Shown: positions 32,473 to 42,975 of the stretch, piece by piece
Layout of the letters: each line of letters starts with the position of its first letter
Numbering within the stretch: position 1 is the stretch's first letter
Assembly (NCBI GenBank): GCA_003996215.1
Contig: QJPP01007235.1
Span: forward strand, 186,001 to 250,000
Length of the DNA: 64,000 nt
Direction: 5' to 3'
Origin: Jaltomata sinuosa
Lineage: Eukaryota; Streptophyta; Magnoliopsida; Solanales; Solanaceae
The notes under the pieces: model-generated
Told to the model about the DNA's origin: nothing
Database searches by the model: none
What the model saw: the letters and a program-made list of their open reading frames with translations, nothing else
Translations under genes and position numbers: made by a program

Positions 32473-34085
32473 CCTTTTCCGTTTCAATTTGTTTGACCTA
32501 CTTTTATTTTTAGCCCGTTTCAAAAAAAAATGTATTTTTCCTTTTTTCTAGAAATTACTTTAATTCCAACTTTTCACATGACATATTCAAGGAGTAAATT
32601 CCCTAAATGATCACCCAAGTTTTGAGAATTGCCTTCAAATATCACTTTTGTTTCATATCACTAAAATATGAGGACTAAAATATCACTCAACTATCATTAA
32701 TTTTCTCAAAAAATACTAAACACCTCAAAAGTCTCTTTCTCTCCTAGTTGGCATGTCATGTCATTAAAGCCTCATTTTTTAATAATAAATATATTTAACT
32801 CATCATACTCATTTAACCAAAATTATATTCTTATTTTTTTTTAAAAAAAATAATATTAATTTATTAAGAATGATTTTTCATGCTTTGGAATTCTTTTCGG
32901 TGCTTAAATTTTTTTTCTTTCTAGAGTTATTTTCCTAAACAGTCACTCATGTTTTGGGAACTTCCTACATTTTTATTTTAAAAGACAATAATATCACTCA
33001 ATTATAACTATTTTTCTCAAAAAAAAATTAAGTATGTCAAAAGATTATTTCTCTTCTGGTTGGCATGCCATGCATTTAACGATCATTTTAAGAAAATAAT
33101 ACACATATTTAACTCATCAAACTTATTTAACCAAACTCATGTCTCTACTAAAAAAATTATAAATTACGTGAATTTTTATTTGGCAATTATACAAAAAAAA
33201 AATCACAGATAATCTTATTTTCTGCAAATTTTTCTACCAAACAAAATTCAATGAAAAAATCTTCGTAGGCAATTTTTACTGGGGGAATTTGTAAATTTTT
33301 TAAGCAAGTTATATAAGGATTTTAAGCAAGTAATTGCCATAAAAATATTCAAATAAATCCTTAATGTTGACATAGACAAAAGTTTATAAAAAGGAGAAAT
33401 TTATTACTATTTAACTTTTATTTCAATTTAATCTCTTCATTTTATTCTTTTATGACTAATATAATATAATATAATACAATAATCATAAAAGAGATAAAAT
33501 TGAAAATAATATTAAAAAAAGAGATTAAATTGAAAATAATATAATATAATATTATTGTCTTTTAAAATAAAAGTGTAGGAAATTTTCAAAACATGACTGA
33601 CTATTTAGGAAAATAACTCTAGAAAAAAATTAATTTTAAGTACCGAAAAGAATTTCTAAGCACGAAAAATTATTCTTAATAAACTAATGTATTTTTTAAA
33701 AAAAAAAAGAATAAGATTATAATTTTGGTTAAATGAGTATGATGAGTTAAATAGGTTTATTATTAAAAGAATAAGGTTTTAATGACATGGCATGTCAATT
33801 AGGATAGAAGGAGATTTTTGAGGTGTTTAGTATTTTTTTAAGGAAAATAGTGATAGTTGAGTGATATTTTGGTCCTAAATAAAACAAAAGTAATATTTGA
33901 AGGCAATTATCAAAACTTGGGTGATCATCTAGGGAATTTACTCCATATTCAAGACCACAAGATTAAAGAATATTTTATTAAATTTGACATATCTTTAATT
34001 TAAGACCACAAGTTTCAAAAGTCTTCTTTACTTTTTTAAACTTTGTGACAAGTCAAAATAGACCAAACAAATTGAACGGAGAGAG
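32473..34085. mobile_element. Stowaway-like MITE split by a foldback element
   Basis: The left part (32473-32590, starting CCTTTTCCGTTTCAATTTG) and right part (33945-34085, ending CAAATTGAACGGAGAGAG) are the two halves of a Tc1/mariner-type MITE with TA flanks (32471-32472 and 34086-34087). The insertion between them is 32591-33944. It lies in the upstream flank of the ERF pseudogene. Confidence 0.75.
32591..33944. mobile_element. 1354-bp foldback element with ~400-bp arms, nested in the MITE
   Basis: Ends GGAGTAAATTCCC / GGGAATTTACTCC, with an 8-bp target duplication ATATTCAA (32583-32590, 33945-33952). The arms continue inward for at least 330 bp. The inner section of the left arm (about 32920-33140) is a diverged second copy of the outer section (both have CTNGTTGGCATG and TATTTAACTCATCA), so the arm has an internal tandem duplication. 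Non-coding. Confidence 0.8.
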
Positions 34086-34099
34086 TATTACTTATTTAA

Positions 34100-35400
34100 T
34101 TCTCTGTTTGATATGATTTGTAGTTCATGTATAATTAATACATAGCAAATCATGGTATTAATAATACAAGGGCTATTAAACCTAGATAAATATGATTATA
34201 GACAGAATTATACTTGATATATCAAATCAAACCATGGATAAGAAATAATTTCACCACAACTAATCCCAACAATACTAATTCATCTTATTCATTACTATTT
34301 GCGTACAGGATGAGATAGACAAAGTTATCCCATTAATTAGGATATCTCATGCATGGGATTAGTAACCCCATCATATGTGAGATAACTTATCTTATCAGTA
34401 TAGTACAAATAGTAGGATAAATAATTCCAAAACTAAATAAAGTCTCCAATCAAACGCAAGAGAAAATAATTATGCATTTTATCCTGAGATTATTATCTCT
34501 TATCCCTCGTACCAAACGACTCATAAGTACTTAGGGGTACTTATGAGTAGTAAATTGGTAGTATAAATACAATTTTTAATCAAATAAAGTATAAATTTAC
34601 TAATTTCAAACTTAATTCTTAATATCTCACCTCATTTTATCTAATTGATATTATAAGGTAAAATAAATTAATTCAAAAATTATAATTTAGAATTATAGTT
34701 TTAAATAACTTAATCCGCGAATCAAACAATCCCTTAATATATTAAAATATATTTGAAGATTGCTGCTCGGAACAAAGTGCTGATATATACTATTTTGGTC
34801 CTTTTGTTAGCTTTCTTTTTCAATGATGGATGAGTCCCATGTCTTCCATCAAGGATCCAATTTCCAGCCAGCTTCTATATTACAACAAATATTTAATGAT
34901 TATAGTTACATGTAATCACATTTTAAGTAACTTAATCGCATTAATATATCTTACTCTCTTAATGCATAGATCTTAAACTCTTTAAAAATATGCGTACATA
35001 GCTAATACAATAAGGATTTAAGTTATTGCCAATATAATAATGGTCTAATTTAACTTATTATGACAAATTATTTCCTGTTCATTACAGGTTATCAATCAAT
35101 GATACGAATAATATTAAATAAAATTGATTTAAAAAAAAATTATTTATAAAAATATATTTTAAATTATCATTGCACATAATCTTAACTCATTAAAAAGAGG
35201 CATATATAAACAGGAAGCCGCAAGCAAACAAAATCATAGCACGTGAATTGACCAAATGCAAAAGGACCTGATCACTTGACTTTATTGTTCCTTTCGAAAC
35301 ATATTTTCAACGGCTTTAACGCTTTGTAATATTTAACAAAAATAATGTAAGGGATAATACGAATAATAATATTTTCTTCGTTTTTAAATAAGTGATTTAT
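34100..35400. other. Intergenic; edge of the ERF duplication and a short hairpin
   Basis: A perfect palindrome (34519-34548) has 12-bp arms ACTCATAAGTAC and its complement with a 6-base loop. Around 34741-34790 the text (GAACAAAGTGCTGATAT) matches 42848-42895 upstream of the second ERF gene, so the host duplication reaches at least this far. No gene seen. Confidence 0.6.
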
Positions 35401-35402
35401 TT

Positions 35403-36500
35403 TATAGAAAAAGGTCAAAAATATCCTTAAATTATTCAAAATAAAACATATATACCCTCTGTATATTTTTGGTCTCAAAACTACCCTTCCCGTCTAACTT
35501 TGAGCTCACATATACCCCTTCGTTTAACGGACTGCCACTAATTAATATGTGACATCCAACGTGAAAAAAAAAGAAGCCACATGGCTGTCCACCTAGTCAA
35601 TCCAAAACTCTTGAAACCCCTCCATCTTCGCCTCCGTCAATGCTGCCGCCGCCACAAAATTCCGGCCAGATTTAAGAGTAAAGGGCTCCACTTTTTCCGG
35701 CGCAAAAGAACCTTTTCCTATCTCTCTAAGAGTGTTCTTATACTGTTACCTCAAACATGGTGTACCGGATCTAATTTTCAAGTTACAGGTTCTTGTTTGT
35801 TATACACCATTACTTGTTTCACAAAATATTAGGCTATTCAAACACAAAAGGCATTATGACAATATTGACCCAATAGTAAAATGTATCAAAAAATTGCAGA
35901 GTGATCTAGAAGTGATATATATTGGATAAATGTGTCTTTCTTGGGAATTTCTACATTAGCAATGTGACAAGGCTTTCCCCAAGATGAAGAAAATGATCTC
36001 TTGGGGTGAATATAGTAAATGCCGGTGTAGCGGCATCCTCCGCCGATGAAGCGTCGGTGAGTGTAATGTCGCCGGTGAGAATTTAGAATTGGACATCGGA
36101 TAGTGCCGGTGGTGTTTGTGGCGGATTCCAGGGAGTTGACGGTGGTGGAGATTATATTAATGGTGTCTGTTGGCGGATTCCAGGGTGTCGACGGCGGTGG
36201 AGATGATATTAATGGCAACGGTGGCTGCGGCAAGGTGGTGTTGGTGGCTCCATATCAACAAGGATAGTGATGTGGGTATCTAAATGAACATTTGCCACAT
36301 TGAATTGATTAGGTGGACAGCCATGTGGCTTCTTTTTTCCACGTTGGATGTCACATAGTGATTAGTGGCAGTCCGTTAAACTAACGGAAGGGTATATGTG
36401 AGCTCAATGTTGGACGGGAGGGGTAGTTTTGAGAACAAAAATAAATGAAGGTTATATATGCTTTATTTCAAATAGTTTGAGGGTATTTTTGATTTTTTTT
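35403..36500. mobile_element. Foldback MITE of ~1.1 kb
   Basis: Inverted arms of about 200 bp: the left (35413-35610) contains GTCCACCTAG and CTTCGTTTAACGGACTGCCAC; the right (36288-36500) is its complement (GTGGCAGTCCGTTAAACTAACG, GCCATGTGGC). The ~680-bp centre is GC-richer, with a direct duplication of about 52 bp (36119-36214, GGCGGATTCCAGGG units). Its open frames have no recognisable family. Target duplication not resolved. Confidence 0.75.
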
Positions 36501-36501
36501 T

Positions 36502-37705
36502 CCGGAAAACGGCTAAAAATACTCCTGAACTATCTGAAAAGGTTTAAAAATACCCCTTATTCATCTATTTGGCTAAAAATACCCCTCAATCCACCTTTTT
36601 GGCTCATTTTTACCCTTAAAACTAACATCCCTTTTTTTTATTAATTTTTATTATTATTATTTATTACGTGGCACTTCTCTATTGGACAAAATTAAAACCC
36701 CAACCCACCAAACTTTTTCCTCCTGCCCCGACCCAATTCCAATGCCCCCATGACCCAAACCCATTTAAAAAAATTCATTAGCACACAAAATTATACATCT
36801 CTCTTTCACCTGAACATAATCCCATTTTTTTCTTCTTTAAAGCTTAAAATTCAGCAATTTCAAGGCTAAAAATTTGGCTAAAATGTCCTGATTTCTACTA
36901 CAATAAGAGTATTCGTTTTGGTCTTGTTGATGGTAGAAATTTGTGGCACTTTCGGAGCAAATGCAAATCGAATTGCATCTAATTGGAGCTGATCCTGTAT
37001 CGTTGCAGATGACAGTTATGTTACTGCTGGTTCTGTTGATGGACTTGTTCATATTTGGTCGATATCAATGCTAAAATGGTAAGCTAATTGAAAGAACACA
37101 CATCCCTAATACATTGTTGTCCATGGAGTGATCTTGGTAAACCTTTGGCTACCTCAGATAAGAGTGGAATCATATGTATTTAGTAGTGATTAATCAGAAC
37201 ATTGATATCACATGTATTTGGTCTCTCTTCGAGCTCTCGGGATCATTATTATCAGTATTGTGTTACAGATTTTCGCAGGATCTCTCTAAACGTATATCAG
37301 CTTTGGAGTATGTTTGAGCCAGAATTTTAGCCTTCAAAATACCTGAATTTTAAGCTTTGAATAAGAAGAAAAAAGTGGGATCAAGTTCAGGTAAAAGAGA
37401 GATGTATAATTTTGTGTGCTAATGAATTTTTTTAAATGGGTTTGAGTCATGGGGCATTGGAATTGGGTCGGGGCAGGAGGGAAAAGCTTGGTGGATTGGG
37501 GTTTTAATTTTGTCCAATAGAGAGTTGCCACGTAATAAATAATGTAATAATAAAAATTAATAGAAAAAAGGGATGTTAGTTTTAAGGGTAAAAATGGGCC
37601 AAAAAGGTGGATTGAGGGGTATTTTTAGCCAAATAGATGAACAAGGGGTATTTTTAAACCTTTTCAGATAGTCCAAGGGTATTTTTAGCCCTTTTCCGTT
37701 TTTTT
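36502..37705. mobile_element. Foldback element of ~1.2 kb carrying a captured gene fragment
   Basis: Arms of about 330 bp (left begins GGAAAACGGCTAAAAATAC; right ends GGTATTTTTAGCCCTTTTCCG), flanked on both sides by a run of T that may be a 9-bp target duplication. The centre (about 36840-37330) holds a degenerate WD40 gene fragment. This combination (long inverted repeats plus host gene piece) is the Pack-MULE pattern. Confidence 0.8.
36936..37183 (+). pseudogene. Captured fragment of an ATG16-like autophagy protein (WD40 part)
   Basis: Reads EICGTFGANANRIASNWS, a stop, then SCIVADDSYVTAGSVDGLVH and IWSIS in one frame. After a +1 shift near 37071-37078 it reads LKEHTS...HCCPW, then SDLGKPLATSDKSGIICI. 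In plant ATG16 the C-terminal WD40 blades have this order and spacing (NR-ASNWSRS--DD-Y-AAGS-DGS--IWS, then LKE-TS--LCCSWS-LGKPLA-ADK-G). The whole ~80-codon piece is without an intron. Defects: two in-frame stops and one frameshift, so it is non-functional. Assignment is from remembered family features and not from a search. Confidence 0.7.
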
Positions 37706-37949
37706 TTTAATTTGAACATATCCTTTAAGAAGTTGTTCATTTCAAAAAAACAAAAAATATTTTTACTAATTAGTCTTTAATAAATACTTTTAAAAAGATG
37801 TAACTCTCTAGTAATTTCTTGATTTTGTAAAACTTTTTTTATTTAAAAAAGAGTAAAATTAGAAGGACATATTATCTAATATATCATCTATTTAAAAATA
37901 AAATGAAAAAGTTAAACAACTACTTATTTAGCGGAATTATACAGGTTGC

Positions 37950-38733
37950 CAGGGCCGACTCAACAAGATTGGGGGCCTAAAGCAAAACTTCATAGAGAGG
38001 CCTTAATTTTTTTTTTAGTTGACATATCTAAATTGAACAACAATAACAATTATAACATATCTAGTGTATCCTACAAGTGTGGTCTAAAGAGGGTAAGATG
38101 TACGCAGATCTTATGAAGTAAGAATGTAAACAATACAACTTTTCAATGAAAAAAATATAATATAAAATTAGAATAATAAGGCATGACTCAAGAATTTGAG
38201 AAGTTGATATAATGATATCATAATAGTGTTGCGCAGTTTCAATATAATGAATAATGATAACTTATTGTAGTGCTTGAAATTTTGAAGAAGACGTCAAAAA
38301 GCAAATTTTGATCCTTTGTAAAAGGCAACAATAAGTTTTGCAGAATGCGGAAGGTTTGAGACTTCAGAATGTTCAACATATAATAAGAAAATAAAAATAG
38401 TGAAAGGAGAAATGAAAAAGGTATATATAGGAATAATAATATGGGTTCATGTTAGTTGTTAAGATATAAAAGAGGCAACAAAATAGGTAGCTACGCAAGA
38501 AATGATACTATAATCACCTAAAAATTATTCCATTTCTCAATTATTACAATAATCCTCACATTAAAAGGTAAAAAATTATTATCTTTTCTACCCAATATTT
38601 TTTCAAATTAATAGTACATGAAATTTTTTAAATAATATATATAATAAAATACATTTTTAAAAAAGATGGGGGTCCCAAAAAATTTGGAGCCTCAAGCGAT
38701 TGCTTTAGTTGCCTAATAGTCGAGCCGGCCCCG
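37950..38733. mobile_element. 784-bp hAT-type MITE
   Basis: Inverted ends CAGGGCCGACTC and (complement) CGGGGCCGGCTC, with a perfect 8-bp target duplication CAGGTTGC at 37942-37949 and 38734-38741. AT-rich centre with no ORF. Confidence 0.88.
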
Positions 38734-38741
38734 CAGGTTGC

Positions 38742-39838
38742 TGCCTTTTCTCATTTACTGCTTTCTTTAATTTAATTTATTTGTTTTATTTTTCTTTAGT
38801 TCGTTTAATTTTTATTTTTTTTAATAATTCTTTAATTTCAGTTTCTTAGATGACATGTTTAAAATCATAAGATTAAAAGTGCATTTTAATATATTTGGCA
38901 TATCTTTAATTTAAGACCACAAGATTCAAAAGTCATCTTTACTTTCTTAAATTTCGTGTCAAATTAAAATATGACAAATAAATTAAAAAGGAGGGAATAA
39001 TAATTCTTTTGCGACTAATTTTACATAATTTTTCCTTGTAATTTTAAATTGAGGGTGTAATTTTAATTACCACCTACTATGCTAAAGAATTAGGTTCTTC
39101 GGTCACCAAAATGTAAACAAGACAATGAATTTGAGCGTGAAAAACATCTTGCTCAAAGCAGTAAGAAATCACAACCTATCTCTGTAGAATTTGTCTCAAC
39201 TCTCTACTAAATACTTAAGCAATTTTAGGTTATAACACTATAACCAAAGGGACTACTAACTTAGAACCTTTCACCCTTATAATCAAACCGATTGTAACGA
39301 CCCCTTTCAAGACTTTTCCCTTGTTTAGAAAGTAGAAAGCAAAATTTCAACACACACACCTATTACAATACTTCTATAATAGTAAATAGTTTTACAACTC
39401 TCGAACAAAAGAATCAAACCTAATCAACTCAAGAATTAAAGCAACCGTTTCCTTAGGAACGAGTTCTTTAATTAATCAGTTGAATCTCACAAAAATTTCT
39501 TCACAATGAATGTTATTGCCAAGAATAAATTTTGTATTTGTGCAAATAGCATCCAACATAATAGCACCAATGTGGTGCATTATATAGAAATAGTGATGAT
39601 CAAAATTCTCTTGTCTTCTTGCTCCAATAGCCATTGAAATTTTGTCAAGAAATTCAATCCTATTTGAACTCAGTTTCCTTATTTATTTTGACCTTCATAC
39701 ATTTTCTCCTAATGTCATAGTTCTTTCTTTTTGTGCAAATATAGAAATATTTTCATGTTGAATTCTTGATCATTGATCCACAAGTTCATCCCATGAACTC
39801 AATTTCTCAAAAAATTCTTCTTGAATTTGAAATTTGCT
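38742..39838. other. Intergenic with MITE remnant
   Basis: 38830-39000 matches the right half of the Stowaway-like MITE at 33945-34085 (TTTAATTTAAGACCACAAG), without a left half. The rest has no recognised feature, though 39100-39500 has a texture that could be old retroelement DNA. Confidence 0.5.
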
Positions 39839-40039
39839 TTATCGCTTATGATCAATAGTCGTCTCCACTCGTCTGTAAAAGACTTGGTCTTTCTTCCAAA
39901 ATCCATTAACAAAGGCTAGTTTGTTCCTTCCTGGCAGGGTAATTTTCATAGATCTACTCCATAGTGATTTGTTTTTTTCCCTAGTTAACTGAATTGAAAT
40001 GAGAGAAATGCCACTTACATCAGACGATTGGAGATACAA
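39839..40039 (-). pseudogene. Ty1/copia gag fragment
   Basis: 66 codons starting YLQSSDVSGISLISIQLT and containing LWSRSMKITLPGRNKLAFVNG, the start of the UBN2/DUF4219-type copia Gag (usually ..LWSRSM..AL.GRNKLGFVDG). It ends after about 60 residues; no protease or polymerase follows. The primer-like site and LTR remnant upstream (higher coordinates) have matching orientation. Confidence 0.75.
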
Positions 40040-40340
40040 TAATGATTATGGCCCCTAGCTTATCCCGACTCATTCACTGTCTGAGTGGTTAAACCATTTT
40101 CAGCTTAAGGGATCCGATTATGAGAAATTCCATTTAACTCATCAATTGCATTCACATTTCGATTAAGCTTAAATTGTATCAAATCTGAACAACAAATATT
40201 ACATATTATTGAAATTTGAACAAGAAAGAAGAAGATAAACTCGATTATTGTCAGATATCGCAAGAACAAGAAAGAAGAATTCAGAGAACAGAAAATAGAA
40301 ATAGTTGCACGAAAAACTATTGATCGAGCTTAGACTTTAG

Positions 40341-40640
40341 CTCTATGCACTGATACTATATAGAACTTCAATATAGTCATTGAAGAACAATTAGATCTTT
40401 AGATAGAAGGGGAAGGAGAAGATACATGTAGAGAGAGAAGAAGGGTCACTATTAGAGGTAGGAGATGAAAAATGAATTGAATGAATAGGCTATTACATAT
40501 GTGTTCTTGTATTTATACAGTGGATCATTTAACAGTGATTAACTAATCCTAACAACTACTCCATAGGAAGCCTAACTAACTTGTTAGGTGAACTAACCTC
40601 GAACTGGTAAACAACCTATTTTACCCTTCTGTTTAGAACT
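40341..40640 (-). mobile_element. Copia LTR remnant with promoter and primer-like site
   Basis: On the minus strand: a U3-like section with TATAAATAC (about 40510-40518), a pyrimidine-rich R/U5 section, then a TATCAGTGCATAGAGC stretch (40341-40358) resembling the Met-type copia primer site. It lies upstream of the copia gag fragment in the same orientation. Outer LTR end not resolved. Confidence 0.5.
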
Positions 40641-41222
40641 CTCAAGAGCCACTTAAAGTTAAATTTTAGTTTTAAAGATAAATATGAGCGAGCTTAGGCC
40701 CAAATCGAACAATATATGCTACGAACTTGGATCGTGATGATTTATTACTTAATCATGATAAAGTACATTGATTTGGTACATCGAATGGTTTTACCCTAAT
40801 TCTATGCTGGTGGTTCCCTAGTTTGCTTTGATGGATACGTGCAAATCTGTGATGGCAATAAATTCCACAAAATAGTTTTATTAGAATTGGTGCAACGGAA
40901 ATGAACTGTGAACAGATTTGATGGAAGAACGTTCATATACATGTTGAAATTAATAGGAAGCCAAGAAAAGTTTCTGTTACACAAATTAGTCATACCACTT
41001 TCATTTGAACCGAGAAGACACAAACCTTGTATATGCTTTCATATTTCCATATTATAAATATGAATAAAGATGAATCAAACAAATTTTAGATTGATTGCAT
41101 ATTTACATTAGATAACCAATAATCAATGAAATTACTGAAGATTCAACATCCAAAGAAACATCCTCTCTTCTATTGAATCCTAATCCTAGTTCACCTCAGA
41201 CTTTCTTTACAGTCAGGTGCAT
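40641..41222. other. Intergenic, nothing recognised
   Basis: AT-rich sequence between the copia remnant and the ERF gene. From about 41222 it matches the 3' flank of the ERF pseudogene. Confidence 0.5.
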
Positions 41223-41238
41223 AGTAATTTTCCTTCGA

Positions 41239-42030
41239 TCATATCATTACAAGCGGAGACAGTGGCGGCACCTCAAAAATGCCCTTTCCATCTCCACTGT
41301 CCCAAATCGTCGACCAATTTGACGGCGTTAATGGAGCCGCCATCGGGACTACGTTTTCTTCTTCTATCTTCCTTTCCTTGTTGATAACTAATTGCTCCGT
41401 TTCTCTCACCCTTTTACTGCCTGATGAGTTCAGCGGGTGTGGAATTTCAACATCATTCTGTTGCTTGAAGTTAGCAACTTCAAGAGGGAAATTCAATATT
41501 GCTTTGCTGCCTCTAAGTTTAAACGCTGCCCTGTCATATGCCTTAGCCGCATCCACGGCAGTGTCGAAGGTTCCTAACCAAACTCGAGTCCCCTTTCGGT
41601 TAGGATCACGAATCTCCGCCGCGAATTTCCCCCACGGTCGTTGCCTAACTCCCCTGTAATGCTTCTTGTCGCTGATAACTTCCACTTTCTGAACGACAGG
41701 CTTTACGGGTATCGCTATGTTCAGAGTAGGCTTGCGTTCTTTCAAACTCCTCTGCTTTGGAGAATTCGGTTTTGTCTCAAACTCGGAAAAGCAATCGACC
41801 TCTGTTTTTGAATTGTCAAAGAAGCTTGAGATATCATCAAGATTCCAACTTTCATGAGCAGTGTTGGCACAAGTTGTTTCAAAAGAGAAAGAACAAGTCT
41901 GGTCCAGAGATTCAGAACTTTGGGAATAAAGGGTATTTGTGGGGTAATAATGTTCCATGAAAGCAATATCATCAAGAAGATGCTCCCTAATCGAATCAAG
42001 TGTACTACAAGTCTTTTGTGGTGAAGCCAT
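41239..42030 (-). CDS. ERF5-like AP2/ERF transcription factor (group IX type)
   Basis: 263 codons, no intron, ATG at 42030 (MASPQKTCSTLDS). Acidic N-terminus (about 1-95, including SIREHLLDDI and NLDDISSF), a short basic linker SPKQRSLKERKP, then one AP2/ERF domain at about 124-182 (KHYRGVRQRPWGKFAAEIRD ... GSKAILNFP) with the ERF-type Ala and Asp in AAEIRD, which bind the GCC box. The C-terminus has an EEE-basic patch and the GIFEVPPLSPL motif. Overall layout matches tomato ERF5 / tobacco ERF4, stress- and ethylene-responsive nuclear regulators. Odd feature: it ends PPLSPLVMI, lacking the nine residues (SPHMAYSQL) kept in the pseudogene copy and its relatives. It is the only intact host gene here. 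Confidence 0.9.
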   Translation of the reverse strand: MASPQKTCSTLDSIREHLLDDIAFMEHYYPTNTLYSQSSESLDQTCSFSFETTCANTAHESWNLDDISSFFDNSKTEVDCFSEFETKPNSPKQRSLKERKPTLNIAIPVKPVVQKVEVISDKKHYRGVRQRPWGKFAAEIRDPNRKGTRVWLGTFDTAVDAAKAYDRAAFKLRGSKAILNFPLEVANFKQQNDVEIPHPLNSSGSKRVRETEQLVINKERKIEEENVVPMAAPLTPSNWSTIWDSGDGKGIFEVPPLSPLVMI

Positions 42031-42165
42031 TTTTTCTTCTAATGAAACAAAAGAATTTCTGTTGGAGCTAATTTGAGCTATATATGTTAAAATTCTTGAA
42101 GAATTTCAAAGTTAAAGAGAATATTGAGTGAGTTGAGTGGAAAAAAAAGAGTGTGTGGAGGGTTG

Positions 42166-42173
42166 TTATAAAG
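42166..42173 (-). promoter_or_regulatory. TATA box of the ERF gene
   Basis: CTTTATAA on the minus strand, about 136 bp before the ATG, conserved with the paralogue (32282-32289). Confidence 0.65.
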
Positions 42174-42294
42174 AGCAGACTCGAAGAGATGAGGTTTCCT
42201 CCGAGGCTTCTGGGGTGGAGAAAGGAAGCATCGTGTGGCCTAATCCATTAACCTTAGTGCTACTTGTAGTTTATCGTTTCAAAAGACAAAAGTA

Positions 42295-42541
42295 CTCCTC
42301 CCGTTTTAAATTGATTGATCTGTTTTAACTTGACGCAAAATTTAAAAAAATAAAGAAGACTTTTGAATCTTATGTTCTTAAATTAAAAATATGCTAAATA
42401 TACTAAAATGCCTTTTAATCTTATGTTTTTAATATGTCATGTCGAAAATTGAAATTAAAGAGTTGTTAAAAAGAGAAAGTGTCATTCTTTTTGAAACCGA
42501 CTAAAAAGAAAAATAGGTCAAACAAATTGAAATAGAGGGAG
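42295..42541. mobile_element. Stowaway-like MITE (247 bp) in the ERF upstream region
   Basis: CTCCTCCCGTTTTAAATTG at the left and its near-complement CAAATTGAAATAGAGGGAG at the right, with TA on both sides (42293-42294, 42542-42543). Confidence 0.8.
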
Positions 42542-42550
42542 TACTTAATA

Positions 42551-42837
42551 CTTCCTTCGTCTCAAAATAATATTTTTATTATTATTTATACGTTTTGTAA
42601 GAAAATATTAATAAAAATAAAAATAAAAATTTAATTATTTTACCCTCTTAAATATTCACCATATTGTCTCTCTTCAAACGTATCTATGTTAACTCCATCA
42701 ATGATATACTCTATCTTCAATGCTTTAATTAACCTAAAGGGTTAAATGAAAAAAAAAACTATAGTACTTAATTTTATTTTGATTTTTTGAAATGAATATT
42801 TTTAATAGAAACGACAAGTATTTTGAGACCGGGGGAG
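42551..42837. mobile_element. Second Stowaway-like MITE (287 bp)
   Basis: CTTCCTTCGTCTCAAAATA and complement TATTTTGAGACCGGGGGAG, TA-flanked (42549-42550, 42838-42839). Directly next to the previous MITE. Confidence 0.78.
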
Positions 42838-42975
42838 TATATGTTTTGAATATATTTAAAGGTTGTTGCTTGGAACAAAGTGCCGATATGTAGTGGCATA
42901 GTCATGTTATAGTAAACGATGATCAGTTAAACATTTTTTATTAAAATATTATACTATGTATATAAAAATATTAAT

